Shown one piece after another: positions 24,425-36,175 of a stretch of 64,000 nucleotides of DNA. Source of the stretch: Patellaria atrata CBS 101060. Taxonomy: Eukaryota; Ascomycota; Dothideomycetes; Patellariales; Patellariaceae. Made by a program: the position numbers and the translations under genes. The stretch covers positions 553,908-617,907 of the forward strand of contig MU006096.1 of NCBI GenBank assembly GCA_010093705.1. The letters run 5' to 3'. The notes below the pieces were generated by a model. The model saw only the letters and a program-made list of their open reading frames with translations. It was not told where the DNA came from and made no database searches. Numbering within the stretch: the stretch's first letter is position 1; each line of letters opens with the position of its first letter.

Positions 24425-25413
24425 GTGTTATTGCGGAAGATTATACTCTTTGGGGATTCATTGACGGAATGGTCCTTTGAAGAACACAGTTTCGGGATCT
24501 TCCTACAACAATACTATGCTGGAAAAGCTGATGCGGTGAATAAAGGTCAGAATCTCCTAGACACTTCAAGATTTCAGCTAATTCTAGTTCGTAGGTTATG
24601 CCGGGTGAGACAACCAATCTAGCTGGACAGTTGTCCATGGAGGTTCTAATGTTAGCTCGAAAGATTCAACACCACATGGTTGAAAAAAGATTTCGAGCAG
24701 ATGCACAAAAGTATGACGAGCCACCACTTTTCATCACAATATTCTTAGGAGCAAATTATGCGTGCCTACCAGATCATGGAATGGCGTCCGTACCCCTAGA
24801 AGAGTTTGAAGAAAACTTGCGAGCTTATGTAGACGTTGTCCTCACAGCGAGCGGGTGGGAGGGAACAAAAGTCATCCTCATAACACCACCACCAATCAAT
24901 ATTCGCGCTCCTCGCCAGAGTAACATTAGTATCGGCCCTGTAGGACAACGATCTTCTCATAGCAGAGAAAGAAGGTATAGCATGCCAGACCTACATGAGC
25001 AATAAGAAATATGCAGAGAAGGTCATGGGAAATTGCACAATCTTATGGTGCCGGTGAGACTGCAAATTTGGTAGCGGGCCTGGACTTTTGGAAGGGCCTT
25101 TGCCAATGATGCCTTGGACAAGAAAGGCAGAGCAAAGATCCAAAATGGGGAATTTGACTATGACGAGGATCGCCTACCTGGTTGCGGTTTAAAAACAGCA
25201 TCGGAATTTCAACAGGGCATCTTCACAGATGGCCTGCACCTAGATCGCTTGGTGAGTGATCCAAGAGTCTTTGACAGTATAGTGTAAATCATCTAAATTT
25301 AACTGCAGGGTTACGGGATTTTATTTCGCGAATTCATGAACTTGCTATTGGCGAAGTGGCCTGAGCTAGCTCGAGATCAGGTAGAAACAAGAGTTACAGC
25401 GAGATCTAGATGA
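24425..25413 (+). pseudogene. IAH1: Broken isoamyl-acetate-hydrolysing GDSL esterase (IAH1-like)
   Basis: The SGNH/GDSL hydrolase family of yeast Iah1 is recognisable by ILFGDSLTEWSF at the start (block I), FITIFLGANYACLP (block III, where GAND is normal), GTKVILITPPPIN, and FTDGLHLDRLGYGILFREF with the catalytic Asp-x-x-His near the end. Damage is plain. There is no ATG in the first exon frame. The block II region, after a still plausible intron, reads GYAG-stop-DNQSSW where the family has GYSGYNTRW. Block III Asn-Asp is Asn-Tyr. The frame shifts after about 24960, so QTYMSNKKYAEKV lies in another frame. The final intron (25252-25308, splice AG before GGTTACGGG) still looks intact. Many changes fit C-to-T/G-to-A transitions. 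A host pseudogene is the best call; a badly assembled live gene is unlikely. Confidence 0.8.
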
Positions 25414-25672
25414 ATGTATTCACCAAGAGTGCTAACTGCATGGATGAGGGTATTAAACGAATAAGAGATATTACGAGGATCTAACCTACCTTCCTCGTGG
25501 CCATATGACCTGAGAATACATGTTCAACCGGGTAGTCTGATGTTAATCCCTACTAAATAGAATGGTAGTTTCCGATCCAGGAAGGGAGACGAGAATAAAA
25601 TCCTGTTGGTAAATTTGAAGTGCCAGTGGACTGAGGAAACAGCCATTTTGCTTAGAGAAGCGTTCGAACATG

Positions 25673-26840
25673 TTAACCGCGATTCATTGTGTTGCCAGAG
25701 CCTTTGGGGTTGGCTTCTACAAACTCGTCCCATGCTCGTGCTTTCATAGTCTCTTCGTCTGCCTTATCCATATTATCCTCATCCGGCTCCGGTCGGAGAC
25801 CAGACTGCTCTCCGCCGCCTTCAATTATACCCCCGCGCCGTTTCTCTTCTTCTAGGTACTCGTCTATTGTCATAGTAGGCAGACTGTGATCTGGTCGGAA
25901 TACACCTGCTTGGAGTCTCTGTCGGTTATCTAAAAGCGTGAATGGTCGTAAGGGCTTCCCGTCTTTACTCAAGATGGGGCCATTGCCTGTAAGACTGGTT
26001 ATGGGTAGGTCTAAACGCTCTGAATAGCCATCCTTGGAGCGTGAATCGCCATCACGTAAATCGAGGGGTCTTGCATCCTTTCCTGGTTCTGGTGGTGGTG
26101 GTGCAAGAGAGAGGACGTGAAGTTCCTGTGCTATCGATTCCAAAGCTTGGAACGTTTGGTGGACGCTTAATTTTAAAAGAGAGAGATAGAAGTCTCTCGT
26201 AGCCGCCTCGTCATTCTGAAGAGCCGATGGGTTCTGCTGCAAATGCTACAAATCTAGTCATCAGATCTGATCAAGCAATATGACCTAGAAAAGTATACCT
26301 CAAGCTTCTTTTTAAGCTCTTTCTCCTCCCTGAATCTTGCTATCTTAATATCTCTCCTCGCTGCCGCATCCGTAGTGGAAGCTGTTGAAAATGCGTCAGG
26401 AGCATCTTCGTATTTTTGATACAGGCGAGAGTCTGTTTTGGAAAGAATATCGTAGGAATCCAGGCGTTTTAGAAACCTCTCGAGGTGTGTGCGCGACCGA
26501 TTGAGATACGACTTTCGATCTCCACCTGTTATCTTGAGAACGAGCTCTGCGAGATGAAACTCAATTATCAGATACCTATCATTCATCAGCTTTGATACGT
26601 GAGGGATTGGGCGGTTTAGGCTTACTGGAGATCATTAGAGGAGATATCATCTAGTGTTTCATTCGAACTAAAGAGGGATATCTGATCGGCCGCCTTCAAG
26701 CATTGCTCGTACGTAGTTATAGCAGAGGTAAGTTTCTCCTGAAAAGTTGACGTGTTAGTATCCCAGGAGAATTCCAGATCTCTTCGTTTACTTTCAGCTT
26801 CGAGGAAGTAATTTCGAAGACTACGTGATTCTTCTGCCAT
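25673..26840 (-). CDS. TAP42: TAP42-family PP2A regulatory protein
   Basis: Binds the catalytic subunits of PP2A-like phosphatases (yeast Tap42, animal alpha4/IGBP1) and links them to TOR signalling. Three exons: 26840-26626, 26575-26299 and 26245-25673, giving 354 residues, normal for the family. The N-terminal half is a TPR-like helical bundle, including DLQYLIIEFHLAELVLKI across the first join and a stretch with DRKSYLNRSRTHLERFLKRL. The C-terminal part contains MTIDEYLEEE, and the ending WDEFVEANPKGSGNTMNRG is the family signature tail. Introns are 50 and 53 nt. It lies head to head with DCL1, 422 bp between starts, and about 3.9 kb from TSC1, another TOR-pathway gene. Confidence 0.93.
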
Positions 26841-27262
26841 TATTCTCCCAGAAAGTGAGGTTTAAAAAATACAACCTGGAAGTACCACGTCCCAGAGAAG
26901 AGCGGAAGGCGGACTAAATCATGCCAAGACAACAGAGTTTCGGTTCAATGCATTTCGCCGAACCGAGAATCTTTTCCCGTGTTTTAACGGGTAAACGCGT
27001 TGTACCGTGAATAAACACAGACTTCGCACCGGTTCCGACTATTCGCATAGAACATGGCTTGACATCGTGACAAACTGCATAATTTCTGCACATCGGCAAA
27101 TGAGTGACCAGCAAGTAGTAACAGCGTGATAAGGACACGCTTTACCCTACCGAAGATGGCTCATCTGTACGACGGTGTTGAATGGTCAAACATATATTTA
27201 CCTCAAGCCACCACTAACCAGTCAGTAGAAACGATACTCAACTTGAAATTCCGAATCTTAAG
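26841..27262. promoter_or_regulatory. Shared divergent promoter region, TAP42 / DCL1
   Basis: 422 bases between the two start codons must hold both promoters. An open frame on the minus strand here (26914-27138) has no domain and is likely chance. No specific factor site was assigned. Confidence 0.5.
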
Positions 27263-30200
27263 ATGGCCGTAGACGATGTCGACTATGACGAAGATCAAGA
27301 GCTGGTCAGAGCCAGGGAAGGAGAACTTGGAGATGACCAATCTGATGAGGAAGACAACGGGCTAGAAGCTGCTCACACGACAAAAGAAAAAAAGCGTGAA
27401 CAGAATACCATCTTCAAGAGCTGGGTCACGAAGAAGGTCGATGCCTCTTTCACCAAGGAGATTAATGATGCAATGAAGACTACTGATGATGAAGTTCTTT
27501 CTATCAGAGGGCTCCTCGCGAAGCAGGAAGGCACCAACATCATCAAAGATCCCCGGGAATACCAAATGGAGCTATTCGAAAGGGCAAAGCAAGAAAACAT
27601 AATAGCTGTTCTTGACACTGGGTCTGGCAAGACGTTGATTGCTGTATTGCTCTTAAGGCACATCCTGGATCAAGAGCTCGAGAACAGGGCTGCAGGGAAA
27701 GCGCCTCGCATTGCATTTTTCTTAGTAGGTTAAACTGTTCCCATATGTATAGAGCGGACACTCATTGCGTTGATAGGTCGACTCAGTGACTCTCGTCTTT
27801 CAGCAATTCAACGTCCTCGAGACAAACCTCGACCATAAAGTTGATCGATTTTGCGGCGCAATGAAGACAGACCTATGGTCTAAACAAGTATGGGACAAGC
27901 ACTTTGCTACTAATATGGTACTCGTATGTACCGCGGAAGTCCTGGCGCAATGTCTCATGCACTCATTCATCAAGATGGAGCAGATCAACCTACTGATATT
28001 TGACGAAGCACACCATGCTAAGAAGAATCATGCATACGCCCGGATTATGAGGGATTACTATATAACTCAACCCGACCCTACCAAATCCCCCAAGATATTT
28101 GGAATGACAGCGTCTCCTGTTGACTCTAAGGAAAGTGTGGAGTGGGCCGCCATGGATTTAGAAGACTTGCTCAAATGCAAGATTGCGACGACTGCCGATC
28201 TTTCTTTGCTGCAAAAAAGTGTTAGTCGTCCCACAGAAGAGATATGTCTGTATCCTTCTATCCCACCGCCGTTCGAAACTCAACTCTATCAACGCCTTCA
28301 TCGAGACTTTGGGGATGTTCCAGCCTTTGGAAAGATGTTTACTGATGCGAAAATGGCAAGTTCTCATCTTGGCCGTTGGTGTTCAGATATGTTCTGGTCA
28401 TTTGCCCTAACGGATGAAGAAGAACGCAAGTTAGAAGGGAGACAACAGAAAGCCTACCATGCGGACAAAAACTCGCAGTCCATGAAAGTGTTTGATGCTC
28501 AGATTGAGCGTCTCAGAGAAGCGGCGAAGATTGTTCAGGAGCACGATTTTGGGTCTCCGAAATTGAGTCCAGACGATTTGAGCCCCAAAGTATTATCGTT
28601 TGCGTCCTGGCTACTACTCTACTTCGAGCGGCCCACCGATGCACGATGTATAGTTTTCGTGGAACGCCGTCAGACTGCTCGGTTACTTCAACTAATCTTT
28701 CAACATCTAGGTGGCCCACACCTTCGTCCCGGTGTTCTTGTAGGAGCAGGTTCCACCTCAATTATTGGCAATATCGATGTATCTTTTCACCAACAAGTCA
28801 TGACCATGATTAAGTTCAGGAAGGGTGAGTTAAACTGTCTTTTCTCGACCTCCATTGGTGAGGAAGGTTTGGACATACCCGACTGCAACCTTGTCATCCG
28901 TTTTGATCTCTACAAGACTATGATACAGTACGTTCAATCAAGAGGCCGAGCTCGCCATCGCAACTCCAAATACATACATATGGTCGAAACCGGTAACTAT
29001 CATCATCAAAACCTCTGCCGTGAGGTCCGGCATGCTGAAGCCATCATGCGACAATTCTGCGAGGCTCTTCCCGAGGACCGTCTGCTCCACGGGAACGATT
29101 TTGATAACGGTTTTACATCGAGTAATAGTACTAACTTAGTTCACACGGTCAATTCTACTGGAGCAAAGTTAACTCATGGCACAAGCATGTCTGTGCTATC
29201 TCATTTTGTATCTTCTCTTAGTCGGTCCAATGAACCTCCTGAACAACCCCAGTTCATCATGACAAGGCAAGCCGACAAATATGTCTGTGAAGTTAAATTA
29301 CCAGAGAACTGCCCGATACCGGGCGCATTGGGAATACCATGTCGTAAGAAAGCATTAGCGAAACAATCAGCTGCCTTTGAAGCTTGTGTTTTGCTTCGCA
29401 AAGGCAAGTATCTCGATGAAAATCTTCTCCCTATCTATGTAAAGCAACTCCCGGCGATGCGCAATGCGTTGCTTGCATTGAACTCAAAGAAGTCGAACAT
29501 GTATAATATGCGACTGAAACCCTCAATCTGGGAGACGACAAGAGGCTCCGTTCCTACGCAGCTCTTCTTGACGATCATAGACCTCCCTATGGGACTCGAT
29601 CGACCTCATCAGCCTCTAGGGCTCTTGACAAGGGAGTGTCTTCCAGAGTTCCCTGAATTTCCGCTTCACCTCAATGATGGGAAGGTAAGTATAGTCAAAG
29701 TTATTCCCTTGAAATTCTCGTTTCATTCGACGCAAGAGCTCCTCGAACACCTTACATCCTTCACATTGCGAATATACAAGGACTTATTCAATAAGACCTT
29801 TGAGAACGAACAAGCAAATATGTCTTACTGGTTAGCTCCCATAGTTTCGGCAGATAATGCTTTTCCAGAAATTTATCAATACCCGGAGAACCTAATTGAT
29901 AAGACTACTCTGAAGGTGGTTTTCGAAAACGATGAATACACATGGAGCCCAGAAATGGACAACTCGTTCCTTGCCAATAGGTTTCTGGTAGACAGATGGG
30001 ACGGAGGACGAAGGTTCTTCTCCGTCAAGGTTACCAATAAACTTACTGCACTGGATGCTGTTCCTCCGGATACCGTAAAGAGCAAGCGGAAAAATGTCAG
30101 GAACATTCTTGACTACACGATCAGTCTTTGGAGTAAATCCAGGCAACGCGCAACTTGGAACGAAAATCAACCTGTCATTGAAGCATCTCAAGTATTACAC

Positions 30201-32043
30201 CGTCGTAATATGCTAGCAGAACCAGAAAACAGAGAGGTTGCACTTAAGACTAAATGCTACGTTTGTCCTCAGCCCCTCAAGATTTCCGCGGTAAGATATT
30301 CTCTGTTCAATTGATAAGCTCATATTAATGGTTTCTACAGCTTCCTCCCACAGTAGCCACCATTGGACTCGTATTTCCGGCCATTATCTACCGTCTCGAC
30401 TCTTACATGACCGCTCTAGATGCTACCAAATTAGTTAATATCCGTATCGGAGCGGCATTGGCTCTGGAAGCAATGACCAAGGATTCCGATAATTCCGAGG
30501 AACACTCCGAGGAAAAGGTAAACTTCCAGAGAGGTATGGGTAGCAATTATGAGCGCCTTGAGTTTATGGGAGATTGTTTCCTCAAGATGGGAACTACAAT
30601 TGCTTTGTTTGGTCTGCATCCTGAAAGCGATGAGTTCGACTTCCACGTGCACCGTATGGTTCTAATCTGCAATGCGAACTTGTTCAAGACAGCCAAAAAG
30701 TTAAAAATTCAAGAGTATATCCGTAGTCAAGCGTTCTCTCGGTGAGTAAAGTCATTGATGTATATAGACCACAACTAACTGGACTTAGACGGACTTGGTA
30801 TCCTGAAGGACTGAAACTCATAGAAGGTAAAGGGGCCAAAAATGCAAGCGACCAAGTTATGAAGCACTCTTTAGGTGATAAGACAGTTGCCGATGTGTGT
30901 GAAGCGCTCATAGGAGCAGCGTTTATGGAGTACAATATACCTGGAGTTTGGAACCCAGAGCTCTGGGAGAATGCTATCAAGGCGGTAACTGCTCTAGTTG
31001 ACGACGACAATCACAGGATGCAGAAATGGGAAGACTACGTTGCCGCATACGTAATCCCAGCCTATCAAACAGACCAGAGTACTGCTTCTCAACGAGATCT
31101 CGCAGAGAAGGTTGCGAAGGAGCATCCCTATAAATTTAATTACCCACGACTATTACGTTCTGCGTTCCTCCATCCGTCATATCCGTACACATGGGAGAAA
31201 TTGCCAAGTTACCAACGACTTGAATTCCTTGGGGATGCTTTGTTGGACATGACCTGCATCACACACCTTTTCTACCGCTTTCCGGGTAAAGACCCTCAAT
31301 GGCTCACCGAACACAAGATGGCTATGGTCTCAAACAAATTCTTGGGCGCCGTATGCGTCAAGATTGGATTTCATAGACATCTGCGCTTTAACCACGCACA
31401 GATCGAGTGCCAAGTTCGCGAGTACGCCATTGAGATCCAGGAAGCAGAACGTGAATCAAAAGGGGCTCGGGACTACTGGACGACTGTAAAAGCTCCTCCA
31501 AAATGTCTTCCCGATATCGTCGAATCGTACGTCGGGGCCCTCTTCATAGACTCCAACTTCAACTATGGCGAAGTCCAACGTTTCTTCGATACCCATATCG
31601 CATGGTTCTTTGAAGACATGTCTATCTACGACACCTTTGCGAACAACCATCCCACGACCCAACTTCACCACTTGCTGGCAATCGACATGGGCTGCACGGA
31701 CTACCGTCTCCTATCGGACGAAATCGCTATACTGACCGGAGGTCCACCAAAGGTTATCGCCGGTCTGATGATACACAACAAGGTTGTGGCGGAGGGAGTT
31801 GCAAGTTCCGGCAAGAACGCGAAGGTCAAAGCGAGTCTAAACGCACTAGAGCTCATACAGGGACTCGCGCCGTTCGAGTTCAGGGCAAAATTTGGGTGTG
31901 GTTGTCGCCAGAACGCCAATGTGGAAGACGAAAAATGGCCGTCTGCTACGAACGGAGATCTGAAGACAAACGGAGTTAATGGTGCCAATGGAGAGACTGC
32001 TATTGCGGGTGTTATGATTGAGCAGATGGGCACGGCCGTTTGA
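27263..32043 (+). CDS. DCL1: Dicer-like protein 1
   Basis: Cuts long double-stranded RNA into small RNAs for quelling or antiviral silencing. Four exons: 27263-27724, 27777-30290, 30341-30741 and 30789-32043, giving 1543 residues, close to Neurospora DCL-1. Domain order: acidic N-terminus; DExH helicase with LDTGSGKT (about 119) and FDEAHHAKKNHA (about 230); helicase C domain with GEEGLDIPDCNLVIRFD and QSRGRARH; the dimerisation/DUF283 region; a PAZ-like region; RNase IIIa (YERLEFMGD near 1063, then ADVCEALIGAAF); RNase IIIb (YQRLEFLGDALLD near 1269, then LPDIVESYVGALF); and a C-terminal double-stranded RNA-binding fold (about 1417-1490). All catalytic acidic residues of both RNase III domains are present, so the enzyme looks functional. 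DCL2 is the alternative, but the N-terminal region and C-terminal dsRBD favour DCL1. Confidence 0.95.
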
Positions 32044-33959
32044 ATCAGCACATTTATAGGAGTTTAAGCATTGAATCCGGAGTTACGGGGACAAATGACT
32101 AACGATTAATGACGATTGGGTTTGGGCCACATAGCTTGTCAGACATCGACTGTGATATTACATCTCACAGCAAGGCGGAGTATAAGGGAATGTAGAAACA
32201 TATTCAGTTTCACGGTCTAGACCAGTACTTTAGCATCACTCGGGAATCCATGATCGATCAATAAATCTGCTGATATTTTCTACTTTACTCATATTTCGTG
32301 ATGTCATACGTCCCATCCAGCAAGAGAAACTGTACTGGAGACCGACAAAAATAGACAGTATAAACACGAGGTCTGGACCTTCGTGACGCGAAAGATTTCC
32401 TTTCCCTGTTTTTCTATTTCCCCATCCTTCTTCTCCTTCTTTATCCTCCTCGTAATAGCCCCTCTGTTCAATACTCTCTCCTCTCCTCACTTCGCTCCCG
32501 GTTTGCGACCAACTCTTCGATCACTACGCGCAGTAACTATCTACCGCCTTGAGGGGAGTTTGGAGACATATAGAAGGTCAGGATATATGATTTTCCTGTT
32601 CGTATACCCTGTAGTGTTTCGATTAAATCCCCTACGTTGCGTACAGTCCCTTGAACAGTGTTCGTATTAAGCACAGGAGGTATCCGGCTTACGTGTCCGA
32701 CATCGACTTACTAGTCACATGTTCCAACTGACTATAAAGAGTGAAGCCAGAGACCCCGTCTCGGGGCCATCCGTACAATAAGTCAGAGGATATACGGTTG
32801 AGACGTTCGCACTGGAAGTAGTCGCTGTACTGTTTAGCCCACCACGTACAGCGGAGACGGACTCTCCTGAGGCGCTTCCGTACAGTATACCACAACTTGC
32901 AGACGCGAGAAGGGTGTGTACGATATGTGAAATTGATCCCTCAATGTCCAGTCATTCCCACTGGGTCTGTCAATCGAACTTGCGGCTGGGAACAAAATGC
33001 TGTACGCTGCTCGAGAATGAACGTATCAGTCGAAGATGAAAGTTATGACTCCCCGATCCTGCTTTAGGACTTACGATATGTTATTCGGTTGTTGCGTAGC
33101 AGATATGAGGACCGACCCCCAGCGAAATGTCGGTCATGGAAGCAATCGCAGAGATGTGATATATGAAGTAGTTGTACACTTCTGGATAGTAAGCCCTACA
33201 AACTATTTCCTGTATAGTGTACTAGTACTAATCATCTACTGTAGGCTTCCTATTTAGACATGCGGGCATCGCTTAATCATTAATATATTAGGGGCCTGTA
33301 TTGCTTAGGTCAAGGAGTGCCATTACAAAGGAAAGGGACATGCGGAAGTATGAATCCATCATTATATATATAGAAGGAACCTAAGATCGGCTGAAACAGA
33401 ATAATATCGTAATGTTTGGAATTAATGTATTGATCTCTAATCGTGTTGATAGATTGTATCCCTCGCCTTAAACGAGCCAGATTCTACAAGTTACCCCAGT
33501 ATTCGTAAGTACCCTACGCCAAATGTTCACGACTCCAAAAAAAACCGCAGTTCCCTAATACAGCAGCATGATCCGCCCTGCGGTCTGCCAGAATGCGAAC
33601 TCTAACGGAAAGCCTGAGAACTAGACAAAAGCCACTCGAGGGCGGATCAGCCGAACCCGAACCTCGATCGAGGCCGGCTAGCACGCCAGGCGCCGACCAA
33701 CGCCAAAGTCAGAAGCACGCCTAACACGGATTGAATGGCCCATCTAATACGTTGAGCTTTGGTGGAGGGTGCGCTTTAATACCGATACCCCGGGGGGAGG
33801 AAAAATTAGTGGGATGTTCTTGATGCATTGATTTAACGTTTGATATTCGTGGGCGTTACATCTTAGGTATTGTTTTTGAATTGCTTTTGGTTGATTTGAC
33901 TTGGAAGTGCTAGGATAGTGTGGAAAATGATGAAAGGAAGAGAAGAAAGTAGAAGCCAT
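32044..33959. other. Convergent intergenic region, DCL1 / mannosyltransferase
   Basis: About 1.9 kb between the 3' ends of two converging genes. It holds TACAGTA/TACTGTA motifs (about 32880 and 33237) and, at 33570-33648, a GC-rich segment bounded by a perfect 10-nt inverted repeat. A minus-strand frame at 33647-33772 reads a hydrophobic helix (IQSVLGVLLTLALVGAW) followed by basic residues but has no start codon. Confidence 0.5.
33570..33648. repeat. 10-nt inverted repeat GATCCGCCCT / AGGGCGGATC
   Basis: The arms at 33570-33579 and 33639-33648 are perfectly complementary and flank 59 nt. This could form a hairpin in RNA or mark the ends of a tiny inserted element. The stop codon of the minus-strand hydrophobic frame overlaps the right arm. 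Confidence 0.5.
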
Positions 33960-35347
33960 TTATTGCTCCTTTTCATACCCGGCTGGTTTCTCTAGTCCGT
34001 TAATTTCAAAGTAGCGAGCCGTACCTAAGGGAGTAGTCAGTAATTGGAAGAACAAGCATATGTGGATTTGTGAAACATACATGAGTAGCCATTCCAGTCA
34101 AAGTTGTCCTTGGGGTTGCAATGGCATTTGTTATCGAGCCTGAATTGTTCACCAGTTGGGCAATGAGTAAACGGGACGTGGTAATACGCTATGTCATTAA
34201 AGAAGTGAATTTGGTCCTTTTTAAGCATGAGAGCGGCCGCAATGGAATGGACCGGGGCATCGCCCCATCGTTCGTAGAAAAATCCGCCATCACGGTCGAG
34301 TTTGGTGAAGTAATCGATGTATGCTTTGGACCGAAGCCAATTTAGGTTACCAATTTCAAAGTTTGACCACTGTAAACTAGTTTAGCAGACGATACCACCC
34401 TAAGAATGGGGAGCCTTACGAAATGACAATGATTGTAAGTCTCTCCATTATCGTCGCTCAAGAAAGACATGGAGTTACCCTCAGAAATATGTTCTGGGTG
34501 CTCTTTCATAAATCCTTTGACGCTATCCCACAATGTTGGGATGGTTTCAACATACTCGAACAGACTTAGAGTGAAGCTGTATTTCTTGTTGTTGTCGGCC
34601 ATGAACTTGAACGTGTCATAATTGATATCACAGAACAGTTCAATGCTAGGCTCCACACGCCAGTACCACTCATAATCCATCATCAACGGATGGCGAAAGA
34701 AGAAACCTGACTCGTAGCGACACATGTGCCTATAGCTAATCGAATCACCGTAAATAATCTTCTTTTCCTTCATCTGCTCACGCACTCTAGCAGCTTTATC
34801 CTGATCGATCCATTCGGGGAATGACCAATGTGCAGTTGGAATCAAGCCATACTTAGTTTTGCCTGAAACAAGGGCGGAGGTGACTTTCTTGAACTGGTCG
34901 TCGAACTCCTTGTCGTTGAGAAATACCCAATCATAGTTAAATTTGCGGTTGAAGCGGTCCTCTACTGCCCGAATGGATTTGGCAATCTCCCAGACATCGG
35001 AATTTCTTGCGAGAGTGACAAAAGTAGCATTCATCCTCGGCCCAGGCGCTGTAGCTGGAGGAAGCGTTTGACCCTCATTAGGAGTAGTCTGAGGAGTTGT
35101 TACAACGCCTTCATTACTCTGCTGGCTAGGTTCACTATGTTCTCCTCTCCATTTGGATGTCTGATCTTTTAATATCTCGCTTGCGCTTTGTAGTCGTGCT
35201 GTAGGGACGTCGGAGCTGGAAGAGATGAAGAAGATAAGGATCAAACACTAATGATAACTGTCAATAGATAAAACATGCAGCTGATTAGCAATCACATACG
35301 AGAATGGCGAAGATTATATAGCGGAGATAGCGTTGAGTGCCTGCCAT
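33960..35347 (-). CDS. KRE2/KTR-family alpha-1,2-mannosyltransferase
   Basis: A Golgi type II membrane enzyme that adds alpha-1,2-linked mannose from GDP-mannose to O- and N-linked glycans of wall and secreted proteins. Four exons: 35347-35300, 35247-34420, 34369-34081 and 34024-33960, giving 409 residues, normal for the family. A short cytoplasmic start ([10 protein letters not shown]) precedes a signal anchor of about residues 11-27, then a Ser/Pro/Thr stem to about residue 70. The catalytic domain shows [20 protein letters not shown], with the active-site glutamate and DxD-like metal region. [20 protein letters not shown] and the Cys-rich ending [18 protein letters not shown] follow, the last Cys codon being split by an intron. 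All conserved motifs are intact. Which KTR member it corresponds to cannot be decided without alignment. Confidence 0.93.
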
Positions 35348-36175
35348 GGTCGGCCTGTTGCCAGTCGAGGTGTACGGTTGTTCCGTAGACCTTCCCCTCT
35401 TTAGATCCAGATTGGCGACTTTATTGCAGATTCCTTATCTAGAAACGGGAGTTTGGGTGTTGAGCGAATTTGATCAAGAGGTTTCAATTTAGATAGGGGG
35501 TGTGGAGAGCGTGGCGATGTAACCGTTACGGCTTAATACGCCCGTATAAGAGACCTGGCTTCAGGAGTGGGTTAAAGGTCGTAAACCTCGAGGCAAGTTA
35601 ATGCTTGAGGTCCTGCAGTTTCTGAAGCAAGGAATATGGATTGTAGAGCAGTGGAAGAAGATTAGGAGAAGATTAAGAGGAAATGGAAATTGCAGACAGG
35701 AAAGAGGAACCTAAGGAATGGTTAGGTTTTGGCAAGAAAGGAGAAAGTTGAACACGCAACCCTCAAAATGGCAGGAGAATCCTCGAAAAATAGATCAAAC
35801 AGATCAAACTAAACAAACAGTTCTTGGCGCTGGCTAGTTCTACAGTTTATGCTTGGAAAACATCACCACATAGTATCGTGATGGTCTTCGTACAAAAACT
35901 AACAGTACCATTTCGATTCCTTTGGTTCTCATCATATTTCGCTACTCGCCCTTCACCCTTATTTGATAGGGTACTTGCTATCTTGCATTGGTTTGAGTCT
36001 TTCCTTTAAAGATCTATTGTTCCTGGAAGCTGCCTTCGCTGGATCTACAACACATTGCTCGACTTCGACAGCTTGGTTCTATCCTCGATTGTTTTCATCT
36101 TACCGGAAATGCTATCTGGTCTGCGCTGTAGCCCATTCTCTATTTGAAGTACAGTAGTCTTCAAGACAGTGGAAA
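35348..36175. promoter_or_regulatory. Divergent promoter region, mannosyltransferase / PAT1
   Basis: About 830 bases between divergent start codons. A purine-rich stretch spans about 35640-35760, and a TACAGTA motif sits about 27 bases before the PAT1 start. No other gene was seen. Confidence 0.5.

Noticed and set aside
36144-36175. Upstream in-frame start for PAT1 in the long open frame
   Set aside because: The long frame before 36353 is a different reading frame from exon 1; the correct start MSFFGFDTS at 36176 is spliced in after 46 nt of intron.
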